Positions 34,005 to 44,300 of a stretch of DNA of 64,000 nucleotides are shown piece after piece. The notes beneath the pieces are model-generated. The model was not told where the DNA came from. It searched no databases and worked only from the letters and a program-made list of their open reading frames with translations. The position numbers and the translations under genes were made by a program. Position 1 is the stretch's first letter. Every line of letters starts with the position of its first letter. This stretch comes from Acidimicrobiales bacterium (lineage in GTDB: Bacteria; Actinomycetota; Acidimicrobiia; Acidimicrobiales; SHLQ01): assembly GCA_020628865.1 (NCBI GenBank), contig JAHDEJ010000026.1, positions 1 through 64,000 on the forward strand. Direction: 5' to 3'.

Positions 34005-34696
34005 GTGCCGCCGGGCGTCAGGACCGCATCGAATCGGTAATGGCTGGCGGTGAACGACTCGGGCATCCTCACGATGTCGATCTTCCATCCGGCTGACTCG
34101 GCCATCGCAACGAAGTCCCCGGCACTCCACCAGTAGCCAATCGGCGACGCTGGATCGTCCTCGATGCCGGCCACGTAGGCATCCGGGTCGAAGAAGTCAT
34201 GCAGCCGGTCACGGTCGGCGACGTTGCCGATGACGAAGCGTTCGACCGATGGAAAACGCGAACGCACCGCCGCCAGCAGGCGCGGCGTGCGATCCGGGGG
34301 GATGAAGTTGATCGAGCCGTACAACAGTGCCTTCGTCGGCGTGTGGTCGACCGTGGCGGACTCGGCCCACTCGACGACGTCTGCCAGCAGGTACTCGATT
34401 CGGTCCGAGGCAAAGTGGGTTTGTGCGACCCGGATCAGCGTCGGCGCAACATCGACCGCCGTGCCGACGGCTTCCGGTCCGAAGACGCGGGTCGTCAAGG
34501 CGCCATTGCCGCAGCAGAGGTCGATGAACGGGTCGTCCGAGCCGAGCGCGAGAAGGTCTCGGCACTGCTCCACGATCATCTGGATCTGCTGCTCGGGAAA
34601 GGGCTCCCCGTGCTTCGTCCGGCGAACCTGTCCCCAGAAGTCCCGCTCGTGGGCTTCCCTGGCGTGCGCTTCGTAGACGGCAGCGGGGTCGTTCAT
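34001..34696 (-). CDS. Class I SAM-dependent methyltransferase
   Basis: A 231-residue methyltransferase with SAM motif I 'DPFIDLCCGNGALTTRVFG' near residue 55, an acidic residue at the end of strand 2 ('GTAVDVAPTLIRVAQTHF') and 'IEYLLADVVEW'. It resembles methyltransferases of polysaccharide clusters. It is the first gene of the glycan operon. A TACCGT box lies 11 bases before the ATG MNDPAAVY, suggesting a very short leader. It is divergent from the sulfotransferase-like gene, with only 57 bases between. Confidence 0.85.
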   Translation of the reverse strand: MNDPAAVYEAHAREAHERDFWGQVRRTKHGEPFPEQQIQMIVEQCRDLLALGSDDPFIDLCCGNGALTTRVFGPEAVGTAVDVAPTLIRVAQTHFASDRIEYLLADVVEWAESATVDHTPTKALLYGSINFIPPDRTPRLLAAVRSRFPSVERFVIGNVADRDRLHDFFDPDAYVAGIEDDPASPIGYWWSAGDFVAMAESAGWKIDIVRMPESFTASHYRFDAVLTPGGT

Positions 34697-34753
34697 AGCT
34701 GGGTGCCACGGTAGACGAACTGGGGCGGGACCGGCACTACAGTTCGGTATCAC

Positions 34754-35734
34754 ATGTCGACCTCAACGCTTTTCGTGCATGTGGGTGCGCCGAAGACCGG
34801 CTCGACGGCGCTCCAACGGCAGGCGACCGATGCACGCGAAGCCCTCGCCACCGCCGGCCTGCTCTACCCGGCCGCACATGCGCGTGGATTCGGTCACCAC
34901 GATCTTGCGTTCCTGGTGCACGGCGAGTTCCCCACCTGGGCAAAACCGGCCGACATCACGCTCGATACGGTCCTCACCGACCTTCGATCCGAGACGAAGG
35001 ACCATGCGGGGGACGTGCTGTTGAGCAGCGAGAACTTCTTCCTGTTCTCCCATCCCGAGCGCCTGCACCGTGCGCTCGAGGAAGCCGGCCTGCTTCAGGG
35101 CCGCCGGATCGAAGTGATCGTCTATCTTCGCCGCCAGGATGACCTGGCCGAATCCTGGTGGAACCAGTTGGTGAAGGCCCAGGGCTTCGCCGGTCCGTTG
35201 CAGGATGTGCTCGACGACCCACCCGCCTTCTTCGATTTCGCCCCGCGTCTCGACGAGTGGGCCGACGTGTTCGGCGACGATGCGCTTCGTGTCGGCGACT
35301 ACGACGCCCTGCCCGGCGATGCGGCCGGGCTCACGCAGGACTTCTGGGCCGCCGTCGGGCGGCCCGAGCTCGCTGGGCAGGTCGACATGCAGCGCGGTGA
35401 GCAGCGGGTCAACACTCGGCTTTCCCACGAGGCGCTCGAGCTGCAGCTCATCATCAATCGGCTCCCGCTCACCGTCGTCGAGAAGCGGGCGTTGCATCAG
35501 GAGCTCCAGAAACTCCCGAGCGAGTCGGACGGGCGCCTCCTCGACCTCGACCGCCGAGTCGAGTTCCTCAGCAGGTACCAGGCCGGCAATGACCGAGTCG
35601 CCGCCCGCCACTTCGGGCGAACAACACTCTTTGCGGATCCGAACCCGGACGACGAAGTTGCCGCCCCTCGGGAACCGCTCACACGCGATCGAGCCGTGGC
35701 GCTGATGGCGGACGCCGTCCTCAGGCAACGCTGA
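34754..35734 (+). CDS. Sulfotransferase-like protein
   Basis: A 326-residue protein with a P-loop-like PAPS motif at the N-terminus, 'LFVHVGAPKTGSTALQRQ', followed by 'LLSSENFFLFSHPERL' and 'IEVIVYLRRQDDLAESWWNQLVK' (overview), typical of sulfotransferase-like proteins of surface-polysaccharide loci. The second motif has Arg-Arg-Gln-Asp where canonical enzymes have Arg-(Asp/Glu)-Pro. It is divergent from the glycan operon and probably belongs to the same pathway. A TACAGT box lies ten bases before the ATG. Confidence 0.82.
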   Translation: MSTSTLFVHVGAPKTGSTALQRQATDAREALATAGLLYPAAHARGFGHHDLAFLVHGEFPTWAKPADITLDTVLTDLRSETKDHAGDVLLSSENFFLFSHPERLHRALEEAGLLQGRRIEVIVYLRRQDDLAESWWNQLVKAQGFAGPLQDVLDDPPAFFDFAPRLDEWADVFGDDALRVGDYDALPGDAAGLTQDFWAAVGRPELAGQVDMQRGEQRVNTRLSHEALELQLIINRLPLTVVEKRALHQELQKLPSESDGRLLDLDRRVEFLSRYQAGNDRVAARHFGRTTLFADPNPDDEVAAPREPLTRDRAVALMADAVLRQR

Positions 35735-35753
35735 GCTGACGCCGGCGAGCGGT

Positions 35754-36608
35754 TCAGCCCACCCCGAGTCGGTCCCGCTCGTCGCTGGTGAGACAGGTGC
35801 GAATCTGCTGGTTGATTCTGGCGATCTCGTCCGGGTCGCCGGACAGGTCGGCTTCGATGGTGACGCGAACGAACTCGCGGTCGGCGTAGAGCGAGTCGAT
35901 GCAGTCGATGCTCGGAACGGAAAGTTCCCCTGCGATCTGGCCGGACAGGGCACGACCGACGGACACGCAGCCGGAGAACAGGTCCAGATACAGGTTCTGC
36001 ACGTCGACGTCGACGGCGAGAAAGTCGAACGGATCTTCATCGAAGAGCGCCGCCCAGAACGGCAGGTAGGCGTCGTCGCCACGAAGCGTGGATGCCACAC
36101 AGGCGGCCTCGCCCGCGGGGAGATCCGCTCCGCCCGCCGAGAGCAGACCGGACGCGAAGGCATCGACTGCTGCCGGAGATGCACACGACTTCACTCCATC
36201 CACCAGCGCCGGAAGACGCTCTGCGCCGCCGTCGATCGCGTCGGTGACCGCATCGTCGGCACACTCCTGCTCATCGAGGGTCAGCACCAGGCCGGTCGCA
36301 CCGAGCTCCGTGTAGACATCGGCGTTCTCCGAGTCGGGGTTCACGACGATCGTGGTGGCGGTCGCCGTCTCGTCGGTCGTGGTTGCGGCATCCGTGTCGG
36401 GGGCAACGGTGGTCGTTGCCGTGTCGTCGGTCTCCAACTCGCCGTCCTCGGCATCGTCAGCGTCGGTCTCTTCAGCGTCGGGAACCGACGACGTGGTGGT
36501 CGACGGATCGTCGGTCAGCTCCGGGCCGGGATCGACGGTGCTCTCGCCCCGCCCACACGCAGCACACAGAAGGACGAGCGTGAACAGAACGGTGGCGCGG
36601 CGAACCAT
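35754..36608 (-). CDS. Putative lipoprotein with Thr/Asp-rich linker
   Basis: A 284-residue exported protein. The signal peptide ends with lipobox 'LLCAAC' (Cys18). Residues 20-95 are a disordered Asp/Glu/Thr-rich linker. The globular part (95-284) has six cysteines that could form disulfides and a repeated 'VTDAIDGGAERLPALVDGV'-like helical pattern. I recognise no named family, though Cys-paired helical domains of this kind are common in Acidimicrobiia lipoproteins. A TAGCGT box six bases before the ATG implies leaderless transcription. Confidence 0.75.
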   Translation of the reverse strand: MVRRATVLFTLVLLCAACGRGESTVDPGPELTDDPSTTTSSVPDAEETDADDAEDGELETDDTATTTVAPDTDAATTTDETATATTIVVNPDSENADVYTELGATGLVLTLDEQECADDAVTDAIDGGAERLPALVDGVKSCASPAAVDAFASGLLSAGGADLPAGEAACVASTLRGDDAYLPFWAALFDEDPFDFLAVDVDVQNLYLDLFSGCVSVGRALSGQIAGELSVPSIDCIDSLYADREFVRVTIEADLSGDPDEIARINQQIRTCLTSDERDRLGVG

Positions 36609-36614
36609 GACTCC

Positions 36615-36620
36615 ACGCTA
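36615..36620 (-). promoter_or_regulatory. Leaderless -10 box of the lipoprotein gene
   Basis: TAGCGT on the minus strand, six bases before the ATG. Confidence 0.5.
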
Positions 36621-36684
36621 GAGGTTCGTCGGCCGCCGACCGGGTCGCCTCCGAACTGACGAATCAACAGGGAGACGCGACACT

Positions 36685-37716
36685 GTGGAGATGCTCGAAC
36701 CGGGATCGAACCACCTGCGCGCCCGGTCGCTCCGATTCGCCCTGCTGGCGTTCGCACTCCTGCTCGCGTCCTGTGCGTCCTCGCCGAACGACGCAAGTCC
36801 GGACACCTCCGTTCCCGCACGACCGGGCGGGCGGGTGGCGGGCGAACCCGCCGACGACCGGGCTCGCACGGCGATGGAACCATCCGAAACGCCACAAGCA
36901 GCCGTGCTCCACATCCTCGGCACGCTCTCGCTGCTGCCGGAGAGTCCGGCGGCGATACCGCAGCAGGTCACCCCGCTCCAGACCGATCTTGCGTCCGTCG
37001 TGTCACTCGGCTGCACGCCCGGAGATGACGGCTGCGAAGTCGAACGGGTGGAGCTCCTCGAGTCCGCCAACCTCGAGGTCGTGAACCTGGCAACGGCCGC
37101 AGCGGGAACGGCGGAGGGCGCCACGCTGAATTCGACCGTCTCAACCCTCGGCGAGGCAGGAATCGGGGTGATCGGCTGGGGCGCCAACCTCGAGGAGGCC
37201 GTCCTTCCGCTCCAGATTCGGACGGGTGGCCAGACGATCGCGCTGCATGCGATCTCGCTTGCGGAGGACGGAGCCGACCGCACCGCCCACGCGACAGAGG
37301 ACGCCGCCGGTATTGCGGGGCCCGACGCCTTCGTGGCGCTGCTGCAGGCGTTGATGGACAGCGAGACCGCCGGTCACCGCGTCGTGGTCGCCGTCGATTG
37401 GGGCGACGCCGAGCGCCGTTCGCCGGACAAGGACACCGTCGATCTGGCCACGGCGCTCGTGCGGGCGGGAGCGGATGCCGTCGTCGGTTCGGGTTCCGAG
37501 TTTCTGAATCGGCTCGAGGTGATCGAGGGCGCTCCGGTGGCGTTCGATCTGGGTCAGGCCGCCACAGAAACCGATGATGCCCTCCGCCGTGACACCGCCG
37601 TGTTGCGGCTCGTGTTCGGGCAGACTGCCGCAGAGACCTGCCTGCTTCCTGCAACCGCGAACGCATCCGGCCCGGTACTCGACGACGGGCTCGACGAGGA
37701 CCCCTGCGACTCCTGA
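36685..37716 (+). CDS. Lipoprotein with degenerate CapA-like domain
   Basis: A 343-residue exported protein, with lipobox 'LLASC' near residue 30 after a GTG start (an ATG two codons later is an alternative; GGGAGA lies upstream). The body resembles the CapA/PgsA poly-gamma-glutamate group: 'NLEVVNLATAAAG', 'LNSTVSTLGEAGIGVIGWGANLEEA' and 'HRVVVAVDWGDAE' (overview). The metal-binding GD and GNHE-type residues of active members are not apparent ('LGTLSL' stands where GD is expected), so it may be catalytically inactive. Function unknown. Confidence 0.65.
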   Translation: MEMLEPGSNHLRARSLRFALLAFALLLASCASSPNDASPDTSVPARPGGRVAGEPADDRARTAMEPSETPQAAVLHILGTLSLLPESPAAIPQQVTPLQTDLASVVSLGCTPGDDGCEVERVELLESANLEVVNLATAAAGTAEGATLNSTVSTLGEAGIGVIGWGANLEEAVLPLQIRTGGQTIALHAISLAEDGADRTAHATEDAAGIAGPDAFVALLQALMDSETAGHRVVVAVDWGDAERRSPDKDTVDLATALVRAGADAVVGSGSEFLNRLEVIEGAPVAFDLGQAATETDDALRRDTAVLRLVFGQTAAETCLLPATANASGPVLDDGLDEDPCDS

Positions 37717-37734
37717 CACCGCCCGCCCGACGGG

Positions 37735-38346
37735 CTAGAGCAGCGAGCGCTCGGTGAGCTGGTGGCGAAGACGCTCGGGCGTGTCGAAGAGCAGCGCATC
37801 GAAACCGAGCGAGAGCGCAGCGGCGATGTTGGCGCCGGAGTCGTCGATGAAGACGGCCTGCTCGGGCTCGAACCCGTGCCGCTCGCACAGGATGTCGAAG
37901 ATCTTCGCGTCAGGCTTGATCACGCCCTCGCGGCCGGAGATGACCTTCCCGTCGAACAGCGCAAGGAAGTCGTAGTCGCCCTCGATCATGGCGAAGGTCT
38001 CGGCGCTCCAGTTGCTCAATGCGAACAGCGGGACCCCATTTTCCTTGAGCTCTCTGAGGATCTCGACCGAACCGTCGATGGGGCCGCCGAGCGTTTCCTT
38101 CCAGCGGGTTCCGAAGGCCTGCATTGCCTCGCGATGCTCGGGCCAGGCGTTCGACTGCCGTTCGACGACCTCGGCGAGCGGGACGCCCCGGTCAAGGTCC
38201 TTGTTCGCTTCCATGCTGTAGACGTTCTCGAGGAAGAACTCCAACGTCTCGGGATCCTCGATGAGCTGCGAGAACAGCAGCCTGCGGTCCCAGGTGATGA
38301 GCACATTTCCGAGGTCGAACACGACGACCTTGCCTGAGAGAGCCAT
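37735..38346 (-). CDS. HAD-superfamily hydrolase, YihX/epoxide-hydrolase-N-like
   Basis: A 203-residue HAD phosphatase. Motif I is 'VVVFDLGNVLITWD', in which the second Asp of DxD is Gly as in YihX-type enzymes; motif II is 'LFALSNWS', motif III Lys in 'GVIKPDAKIFDIL', and motif IV 'AVFIDDSGANIAAA'. A helical cap follows motif I. It should hydrolyse a small phosphorylated metabolite. The ATG has a TACCTT box six bases upstream. Confidence 0.92.
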   Translation of the reverse strand: MALSGKVVVFDLGNVLITWDRRLLFSQLIEDPETLEFFLENVYSMEANKDLDRGVPLAEVVERQSNAWPEHREAMQAFGTRWKETLGGPIDGSVEILRELKENGVPLFALSNWSAETFAMIEGDYDFLALFDGKVISGREGVIKPDAKIFDILCERHGFEPEQAVFIDDSGANIAAALSLGFDALLFDTPERLRHQLTERSLL

Positions 38347-38352
38347 CTGCCG

Positions 38353-38358
38353 AAGGTA
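38353..38358 (-). promoter_or_regulatory. Leaderless -10 box of the HAD hydrolase gene
   Basis: TACCTT on the minus strand, six bases before the ATG. Confidence 0.5.
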
Positions 38359-38387
38359 GCAGCCGTCGCTCGCCGGAGACGAGGCGG

Positions 38388-39080
38388 TCAGTCCCGTATG
38401 CCGTCCGTGTTCGCGCCGATCCGTTGCACGAACGCGGCCACCTCGTCCTCGTCGAGCGGCTGGTCGTAGTCGAAGTCGTCCCGGGCCAATTCGTGGATCT
38501 CGCGATCGATGGCGACCACGTCGTCGTAGGCGGGGTTCGGCCAGACCTCCTTGCCGTCGCCCAGTACTCGCGCCTGCACGATGCGGGTTCGCTCGTGCCC
38601 GGGAATCATCCGTAGGTGATGGGGCACCATGTCGAGGTCGGAGTCGGCCGTCGCCATGATGACCGTGTCGATGTCCGCTCGGGCACACATCGTCAACGCA
38701 TCGAGGGCAAGCCAGACGTCGACCCCCTTCTCGCCGCCCTTGTTGCGGGACTTCACCCGAGCCTTCGTGACCTCGTTCTTGTGGTCCCGGGGATCGCCGA
38801 GGTCCCGGTCGCGGATCTGCCACTCCCACCGGTACTTCAACACCTTTTCGAGCACGACCACATCGGTTGCCGCCATCAGATCGTGGCGGCGCCGCTCCGG
38901 CTCCCAGCGATCACGGTCGATGTCCGGGTCCGGGATGCCGGTGGCGTAGCGCACCTCGACGAGTTCGTTGCGCCCGGCGAGCGCCCTCGCCAACAACAGC
39001 GGGTGCATGTTTCCCTGGCCGAACGCGTAGCGCGCCCCGATCGTGACGTTCTGGCCATCGATGAACACGCCGACTCGCAT
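38388..39080 (-). CDS. NYN-domain (LabA/DUF88-like, PIN-like) protein
   Basis: A 230-residue NYN-domain protein of the PIN-like nuclease fold. 'MRVGVFIDGQNVTIGARYAFG' holds the first catalytic Asp and Asn; 'KGGEKGVDVWLALDAL' and 'VIMATADSDLDMVPHHLR' carry the remaining acidic residues of the putative metal site. All expected acids are kept, so RNase activity is plausible. It is divergent from dapD with a short shared promoter region containing two facing leaderless -10 boxes. Confidence 0.88.
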   Translation of the reverse strand: MRVGVFIDGQNVTIGARYAFGQGNMHPLLLARALAGRNELVEVRYATGIPDPDIDRDRWEPERRRHDLMAATDVVVLEKVLKYRWEWQIRDRDLGDPRDHKNEVTKARVKSRNKGGEKGVDVWLALDALTMCARADIDTVIMATADSDLDMVPHHLRMIPGHERTRIVQARVLGDGKEVWPNPAYDDVVAIDREIHELARDDFDYDQPLDEDEVAAFVQRIGANTDGIRD

Positions 39081-39087
39081 GGCGCAC

Positions 39088-39093
39088 ACGCTA
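39088..39093 (-). promoter_or_regulatory. Leaderless -10 box of the NYN gene
   Basis: TAGCGT on the minus strand, seven bases before the ATG. Confidence 0.5.
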
Positions 39094-39135
39094 GAACGTG
39101 CCGGTTCAGCGTTGGGTGAGGCAGCCTCTCGCGGA

Positions 39136-39141
39136 TAGGTT
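39136..39141 (+). promoter_or_regulatory. Leaderless -10 box of dapD
   Basis: TAGGTT, seven bases before the ATG of dapD. Confidence 0.5.
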
Positions 39142-39148
39142 CGCCGCC

Positions 39149-40276
39149 ATGAGCTTCTCCACCTTGGACGACCTGCACGCCGCCCGCGACGAGATCGCTG
39201 CGAGCATCGACGGTTTCGAACCACCCGCTGCCTACGCGGTCGGCATCGCCACGCTGGGCCCGTCCGGCGCAGTGCTCGACGTCAGCTATCCCGCCGTCAA
39301 CCTCGGCTTCGGTTATCCGGGCGCCGTCCTCTCCAAGGTCATCGGCCACGTGAATGGAACCGTGGCACACGAGATCACCCCGGACCAGCTTTCGACCGTG
39401 ATCGACGAGCTCGCCCCGGCCGAAGCCGTCGACGTCCCGCATCCGAACCTCGCCTCCTGGCGGGCGCTCCTCCAGCTGGCCAGCGTTCCCACACTCTCGG
39501 GCACCCGTCAGTTGTTCGCCACCTTCATCGGCGACCTCGATGACGACCCCACCGGACCGGCCGACGCCTACCTTCGGCTCCACCTGCTCTCCAACCGCCT
39601 CGTCCAGCCGCACGGCATCAGCATGAACGGCGTGTTCGGAAAGCTCACGAACGTCGTATGGACGAACCTGGGCCCGTTCGAGGTGGACGGGTTCGACCAG
39701 AAGCGGGCCGAACTCCGGGCCGCCGGCCACGACGTCAGCGTGCACCTCGTCGACAAGTTCCCACGGATGCTCGACTACGTCATCCCGTCCGGGGTTCGCA
39801 TCGCCGATGCCAACCGGGTGCGCATGGGCGCACACCTCGCCGAAGGCACCACCGTCATGCACGAGGGCTTCTGCAACTTCAACGCCGGCACGTTGGGCGC
39901 ATCGATGGTCGAAGGCCGCATCTCGGCCGGTGTCGTCGTTGGAGACGGCTCCGACGTCGGCGGCGGCGCCTCGATCATGGGCACCCTCTCCGGCGGCGGC
40001 AGCCAGACGATCAGCGTGGGCAAGAACTGTCTGCTCGGAGCGAACAGCGGCCTGGGCATCAGCCTCGGCGACGACTGCATCGTGGAAGCCGGCCTCTACC
40101 TGACCGCCGGCACGCGGGTCGCCATGCCAGATGGCACCGTGGCGAAGGCCGTCGACCTCTCGGGCGCTGATGGACTCCTGTTCCGCCGCAACTCCACCAC
40201 CGGCGCGGTCGAGGCGATCGCTCGAACGAAAGCCGCCAGCTGGCAGGGCCTCAACGAGGACCTCCACAAGAACTGA
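39149..40276 (+). CDS. dapD: 2,3,4,5-tetrahydropyridine-2,6-dicarboxylate N-succinyltransferase
   Basis: A 375-residue DapD of the actinobacterial type, catalysing succinylation of tetrahydrodipicolinate in the lysine/diaminopimelate pathway. The C-terminal left-handed beta-helix has the diagnostic '[20 protein letters not shown]', '[21 protein letters not shown]' (overview) and '[23 protein letters not shown]', close to the mycobacterial enzyme. The N-terminal globular region is longer than in the roughly 317-residue mycobacterial protein. It stands alone rather than with other dap genes. The start MSFSTLDD follows a TAGGTT leaderless box. Confidence 0.96.
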   Translation: MSFSTLDDLHAARDEIAASIDGFEPPAAYAVGIATLGPSGAVLDVSYPAVNLGFGYPGAVLSKVIGHVNGTVAHEITPDQLSTVIDELAPAEAVDVPHPNLASWRALLQLASVPTLSGTRQLFATFIGDLDDDPTGPADAYLRLHLLSNRLVQPHGISMNGVFGKLTNVVWTNLGPFEVDGFDQKRAELRAAGHDVSVHLVDKFPRMLDYVIPSGVRIADANRVRMGAHLAEGTTVMHEGFCNFNAGTLGASMVEGRISAGVVVGDGSDVGGGASIMGTLSGGGSQTISVGKNCLLGANSGLGISLGDDCIVEAGLYLTAGTRVAMPDGTVAKAVDLSGADGLLFRRNSTTGAVEAIARTKAASWQGLNEDLHKN

Positions 40277-40358
40277 CGGCCGGCCCGCAGCGGCCTCGCC
40301 CCTGGGCTACCTTGTGCCGGTCGAACGGACCGGCAGAAGGATCATTCAGGGGGACGAC

Positions 40359-41324
40359 ATGCTGCGAGACGGATATCTGACGAGCGACCTGCGAGCTGCC
40401 GGCGAACAAGCCGCCCAGCTGGAGGCGGATGGCTTCGACGGCGCGTTCACCGCCGAAACGTCTCACGACCCCTTTCTGCCCATCGTTGCGGCCGCAGCCA
40501 CCACCGAACGGATGCAGCTCGGCACCGGCATTGCGGTTGCCTTCGCCCGCAACCCCATGACGACGGCCAACACGGCCCGCGACCTCAATGAGTTCTCGGA
40601 GGGTCGCTTCATCCTCGGGTTGGGCAGCCAGATCAAGCCCCACATCACGAAACGCTTCTCCATGCCGTGGTCGGCGCCCGCTGCACGGATGAAGGAGTTC
40701 ATCGAAGCGATGCACGCGATCTGGACCACCTGGGACACCGGCGAACCCCTCCGTCACAAGGGCGAGCACTACACCCACACGCTGATGACCGAGTTCTTCG
40801 ACCCGGGCCCAGCGAAGCACGGGCGACCGGATGTCTACCTCGCTGCCGTCGGCCCGATGATGTTGAAGGTCTGCGCCGAGGTGTCCGACGGTTGGCTCGT
40901 CCATCCGTTCATCACGCCGGGGTACATGGAGGACGAAGCGCTCCCCACCCTGCACGCGGCAATCGATGCAGCCGGCCGGCAGCGCGGCGACGTCAGCGTG
41001 TCCCTCCCGGTCTTCGTGGTCTCGGGGGACACGGAAGCGGAGGTCGCGAAGCGAGATGCAACGATCCGCCAACAGATCGGCTTCTACGGGTCGACCCCGG
41101 CCTACGCCAAGGTGCTCGAGCATCACGGATGGGGCGACGCCCACACCGAACTCAACAGCCTCACGAAGCAGGGCCGTTGGGGCGAGCTCGCGTCGGTGGT
41201 CGACGACGAGATCCTGCGGACGTTCGCCGTGGTGGCCGAACCGGACGATGTCCCCGCCGAGATCGACCGTCGCTACGGCCACCTGGCCGATCGCATCAGC
41301 GTATACGCAGACACGCCCGGCTGA
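40359..41324 (+). CDS. LLM-class F420-dependent oxidoreductase
   Basis: A 321-residue luciferase-like oxidoreductase. 'AAQLEADGFDGAFTAETSHDPFLP', 'LGTGIAVAFARNPMTTANTARDLNEFSEGRFILGLGSQIKPHITKRF' (overview) and 'YLAAVGPMMLKVCAEVSDGWLVHPF' fit the actinobacterial F420-dependent subgroup. A strong GGGGGA ribosome binding site lies before ATG 40359. Its stop is one base from the stop of the convergent peptide synthetase, so it is probably not part of that operon, though a role in tailoring cannot be excluded. The substrate is unknown. Confidence 0.9.
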   Translation: MLRDGYLTSDLRAAGEQAAQLEADGFDGAFTAETSHDPFLPIVAAAATTERMQLGTGIAVAFARNPMTTANTARDLNEFSEGRFILGLGSQIKPHITKRFSMPWSAPAARMKEFIEAMHAIWTTWDTGEPLRHKGEHYTHTLMTEFFDPGPAKHGRPDVYLAAVGPMMLKVCAEVSDGWLVHPFITPGYMEDEALPTLHAAIDAAGRQRGDVSVSLPVFVVSGDTEAEVAKRDATIRQQIGFYGSTPAYAKVLEHHGWGDAHTELNSLTKQGRWGELASVVDDEILRTFAVVAEPDDVPAEIDRRYGHLADRISVYADTPG

Positions 41325-41325
41325 C

Positions 41326-44300
41326 TCAGTTGGCCAGCCGCTCCATGATGGAGGCCACGAGCTCGTCGACCCCGTGGGGACCCACGATGCAGGTCTCCTC
41401 CGGTTGGTAGTGCGACCCTTCGATGGTCACGACGTCCAGCTCGCCGATCGGTTCCTGCAACGCCGTCCATGGCTCGACCGTCAGTGCGGTTCCGGTTTCG
41501 CTCGCGGCGATGTAGAGGATCGGCACATCGAGGGGCTGCGGGCGATAGCCGGCGGCCGCTCGGCGGATGACCGGGCCGAGATGTCGTTCCGCATCGGCCA
41601 TGTCGGGCGTCGCGCCCTTGTCGCGTGACGTGCGATAGCGACGACGGGCGAGACCGAACTCGGCGCGCTCCCGCAAACGGCCGAATCCCTCGTCGAGGAC
41701 GCCTCGTACACCCTGTTCTTCGAACAGGTCCGCATACTTCTCCATCGGGGTCCGGGTCTCGTCGGTGCTCATGCCCGCCATGAGCGTGTCGATCAGGCAG
41801 ACCAGCTCGACCTCGTCGCCCCGCTCCTGCAGGAGTCGGGCGATCTCCCAGGCGAGCAGGCCGCCGGTGGACCAGCCGACGAGCCGGTAGGGCCCCTCGG
41901 TCATCGTGCTGTCGATGGCGTCGAGCATGGCCGCCGCCTGCGCATCGATGCCTTCGACGGTTGCGCTTCGAGCGTCGGCACCGGGAAGACGGATGCCGAC
42001 GACCGGGATCGATCGATTGAGGGTCCGGACGAGCGGCGCGTACCGCAGCAGGTTTCCGCCGCCAGGCGGCAACATGATGAGCGGCGGCTCGTCGCCGGCG
42101 GACCGGAGCCACTCGACGAGACCGGCGTTCTCATGAGATGCCGGTTGGCGATCGGCAGCGACGATCGGTTCGACCGCCGCGGATGGCTCGTCGGACGGTG
42201 CCGGAGCTTCCTCGTCAGCGTCCTCGGCATCCGGCCGGCGACGGCGAGTCCAACGGCTCAGCGCACCGCCTGCGTCGGGCGATGCATCGGCGTCGTCAAC
42301 CACAACCTCGGGTGCAGACTCCTCAGGCGCAGGCGCAGCGATCTCAGCCGTCACCTCGGCCTCTTCGGCGGGGGCCGGGTCGGAGATCGCCGGGACAGCG
42401 GCGGGCGAGGCATCGTTCGAGCCGGAGGCCGGACGGAGTCGATCGGCGATCTCCGACGGCGTCGGTGCGTCGATCAACTCACCGATGGCGATCCGTCGCC
42501 CGAACGCGGTCTCGAGCAGCCCGACCAATTCGACCGCTCGAAGCGAGTCGCCGCCCATGTCGAAGAAGTCGTCATGCTCGGCCACCGGTCGTCCGTCGAA
42601 GCTCTGCGACCACAACGCAATGACCCGACGGAGCGTCGCATCGATCTCCGGCTCGACTGCGGGCTCAGCGACATCAGTATCCGATTCGACGTCGACGCCC
42701 TGTTGCGCTGCGGCGGGGATCGGCGGCGGCGTCACCAGCGCCGAGAGGGCCGAGCGATCGACCTTCCCGTTGCGCGTTCGGGGAAGCTGCTCGACGACCG
42801 AAACCGACGATGGCACGTGTGTGGGCGGAAGAAGTTCGGCAACGAGTCGCCGGAGGGCTTCGCCGTCCGCATCGTCCGCCTCGACCCAGCCCCGGAGTCG
42901 CCCATCGACGACGCCGACGGCTGCTGCGGCAACACCGGGCACCCGCAACAGCGTGTGTTCGACCTCGCCGGGTTCGATCCGGACGCCGCCGACCGACAAC
43001 TGATCGTCGATTCGTCCGAGGAATTCCAACACGCCATCGGCACGTTCCACGACCCGATCTCCGGTGCGGTAGGCGTGTTCGCCGTCGATGTCCGTGAATC
43101 CACCGGAGTCGACGTCGCCGAGGTAGCCGGACGACACCGTCGGGCCCAGCAGGATGAGTTCACCAGGCACGTTGGCCGGCACCTGCGTACCGTCTTCGGC
43201 CTCGATGCGGACTCGGACGCCGGGAATCGGCGCTCCGATCGGCACGGTGCCGGACGGCGAATCGTCGCAGCGATGAGCGGTCGCCCAGACGGTCGCCTCG
43301 GTCGGGCCGTACTCGTTCACGAGAGCAACGCCGGACGTGAGCTCGTGGTGACGACGGACGAGGTCGGGCGGGCACGCTTCCCCCGCCACGATGATCGTTT
43401 CGAGCGCCGGCAGCGCATCGCCGTGCCGCTGCAGCATGGCCCCGTACAAGGAGGGAACACACAGGGTGTGGGACGGCCTGGCGTCGGCGATCAGATGGAG
43501 CAGCGCGTCCACGTCGTGCACTTCGGCTTCGGTCGGCACCACCAGTTCGCCGCCGTCGGCGAGCGTCCAGAAGATGCCGGCGACCGACGAGTCGAATCCG
43601 GCGCTCGAGACGAGCAGATAGCTTCGGACCTCGTCGGCGTACCACTGCCGTCGGGCAGCGAGCGATGAGGCCAGGTTCGCGTGGGAGATGGACACGCCCT
43701 TCGGCCGTCCGGTGGATCCCGAGGTGAAGATGACGTACGCCTCGTCGTCGACGCTCGTGGGATGCGGACGGGCGGGCGGCAGAACGGCAGGATCGACCGC
43801 ATCCACGTCGACCCGGACCACATCATGCAGACCCTCGTGACCCGTCGAATCGGTCACGACAGCGGAGACGGCCGCACCGGCCATCAGCTCGGCAACCCGA
43901 GCCGGCGGCTGGCTCACGTCGACCGGCACGTACGAGGCACCGAGCATCCAGATGGCACGGATCGCCACCACAAGTTCCGTGGACCGAGCGAGCACGACAC
44001 CAACCCGATCTCCCGGCATCACACCCACGGCCCGGAGCCGGCCGGCGAGCGCTCCCGCTGCCTCGGCCACCTCGGCATGCGTTCGGCTGCGTTCACCGCA
44101 ACGAACGGCGGCTCGGTCCGCCGACGCCTGAGCGGCTGCGTCCAACAGCTGCGGAACGAGGACGGGCTCGCGGACGAGTTCGACCGTTGGCCGGACGCCG
44201 ACACGCGCAACGGAGGCCACGGAGTCGGCCGGCCGTTCGACGGCTGCGCCGAGCGCGACTGCGAACGCATCGAGCATCTCGGTTGCGGCGGCACGACCAA

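Noticed and set aside
41326-41400. The F420-type enzyme at 40.4 kb as an NRPS operon member
   Set aside because: It is on the opposite strand and convergent, so it cannot be in the same transcript; functional linkage remains possible.
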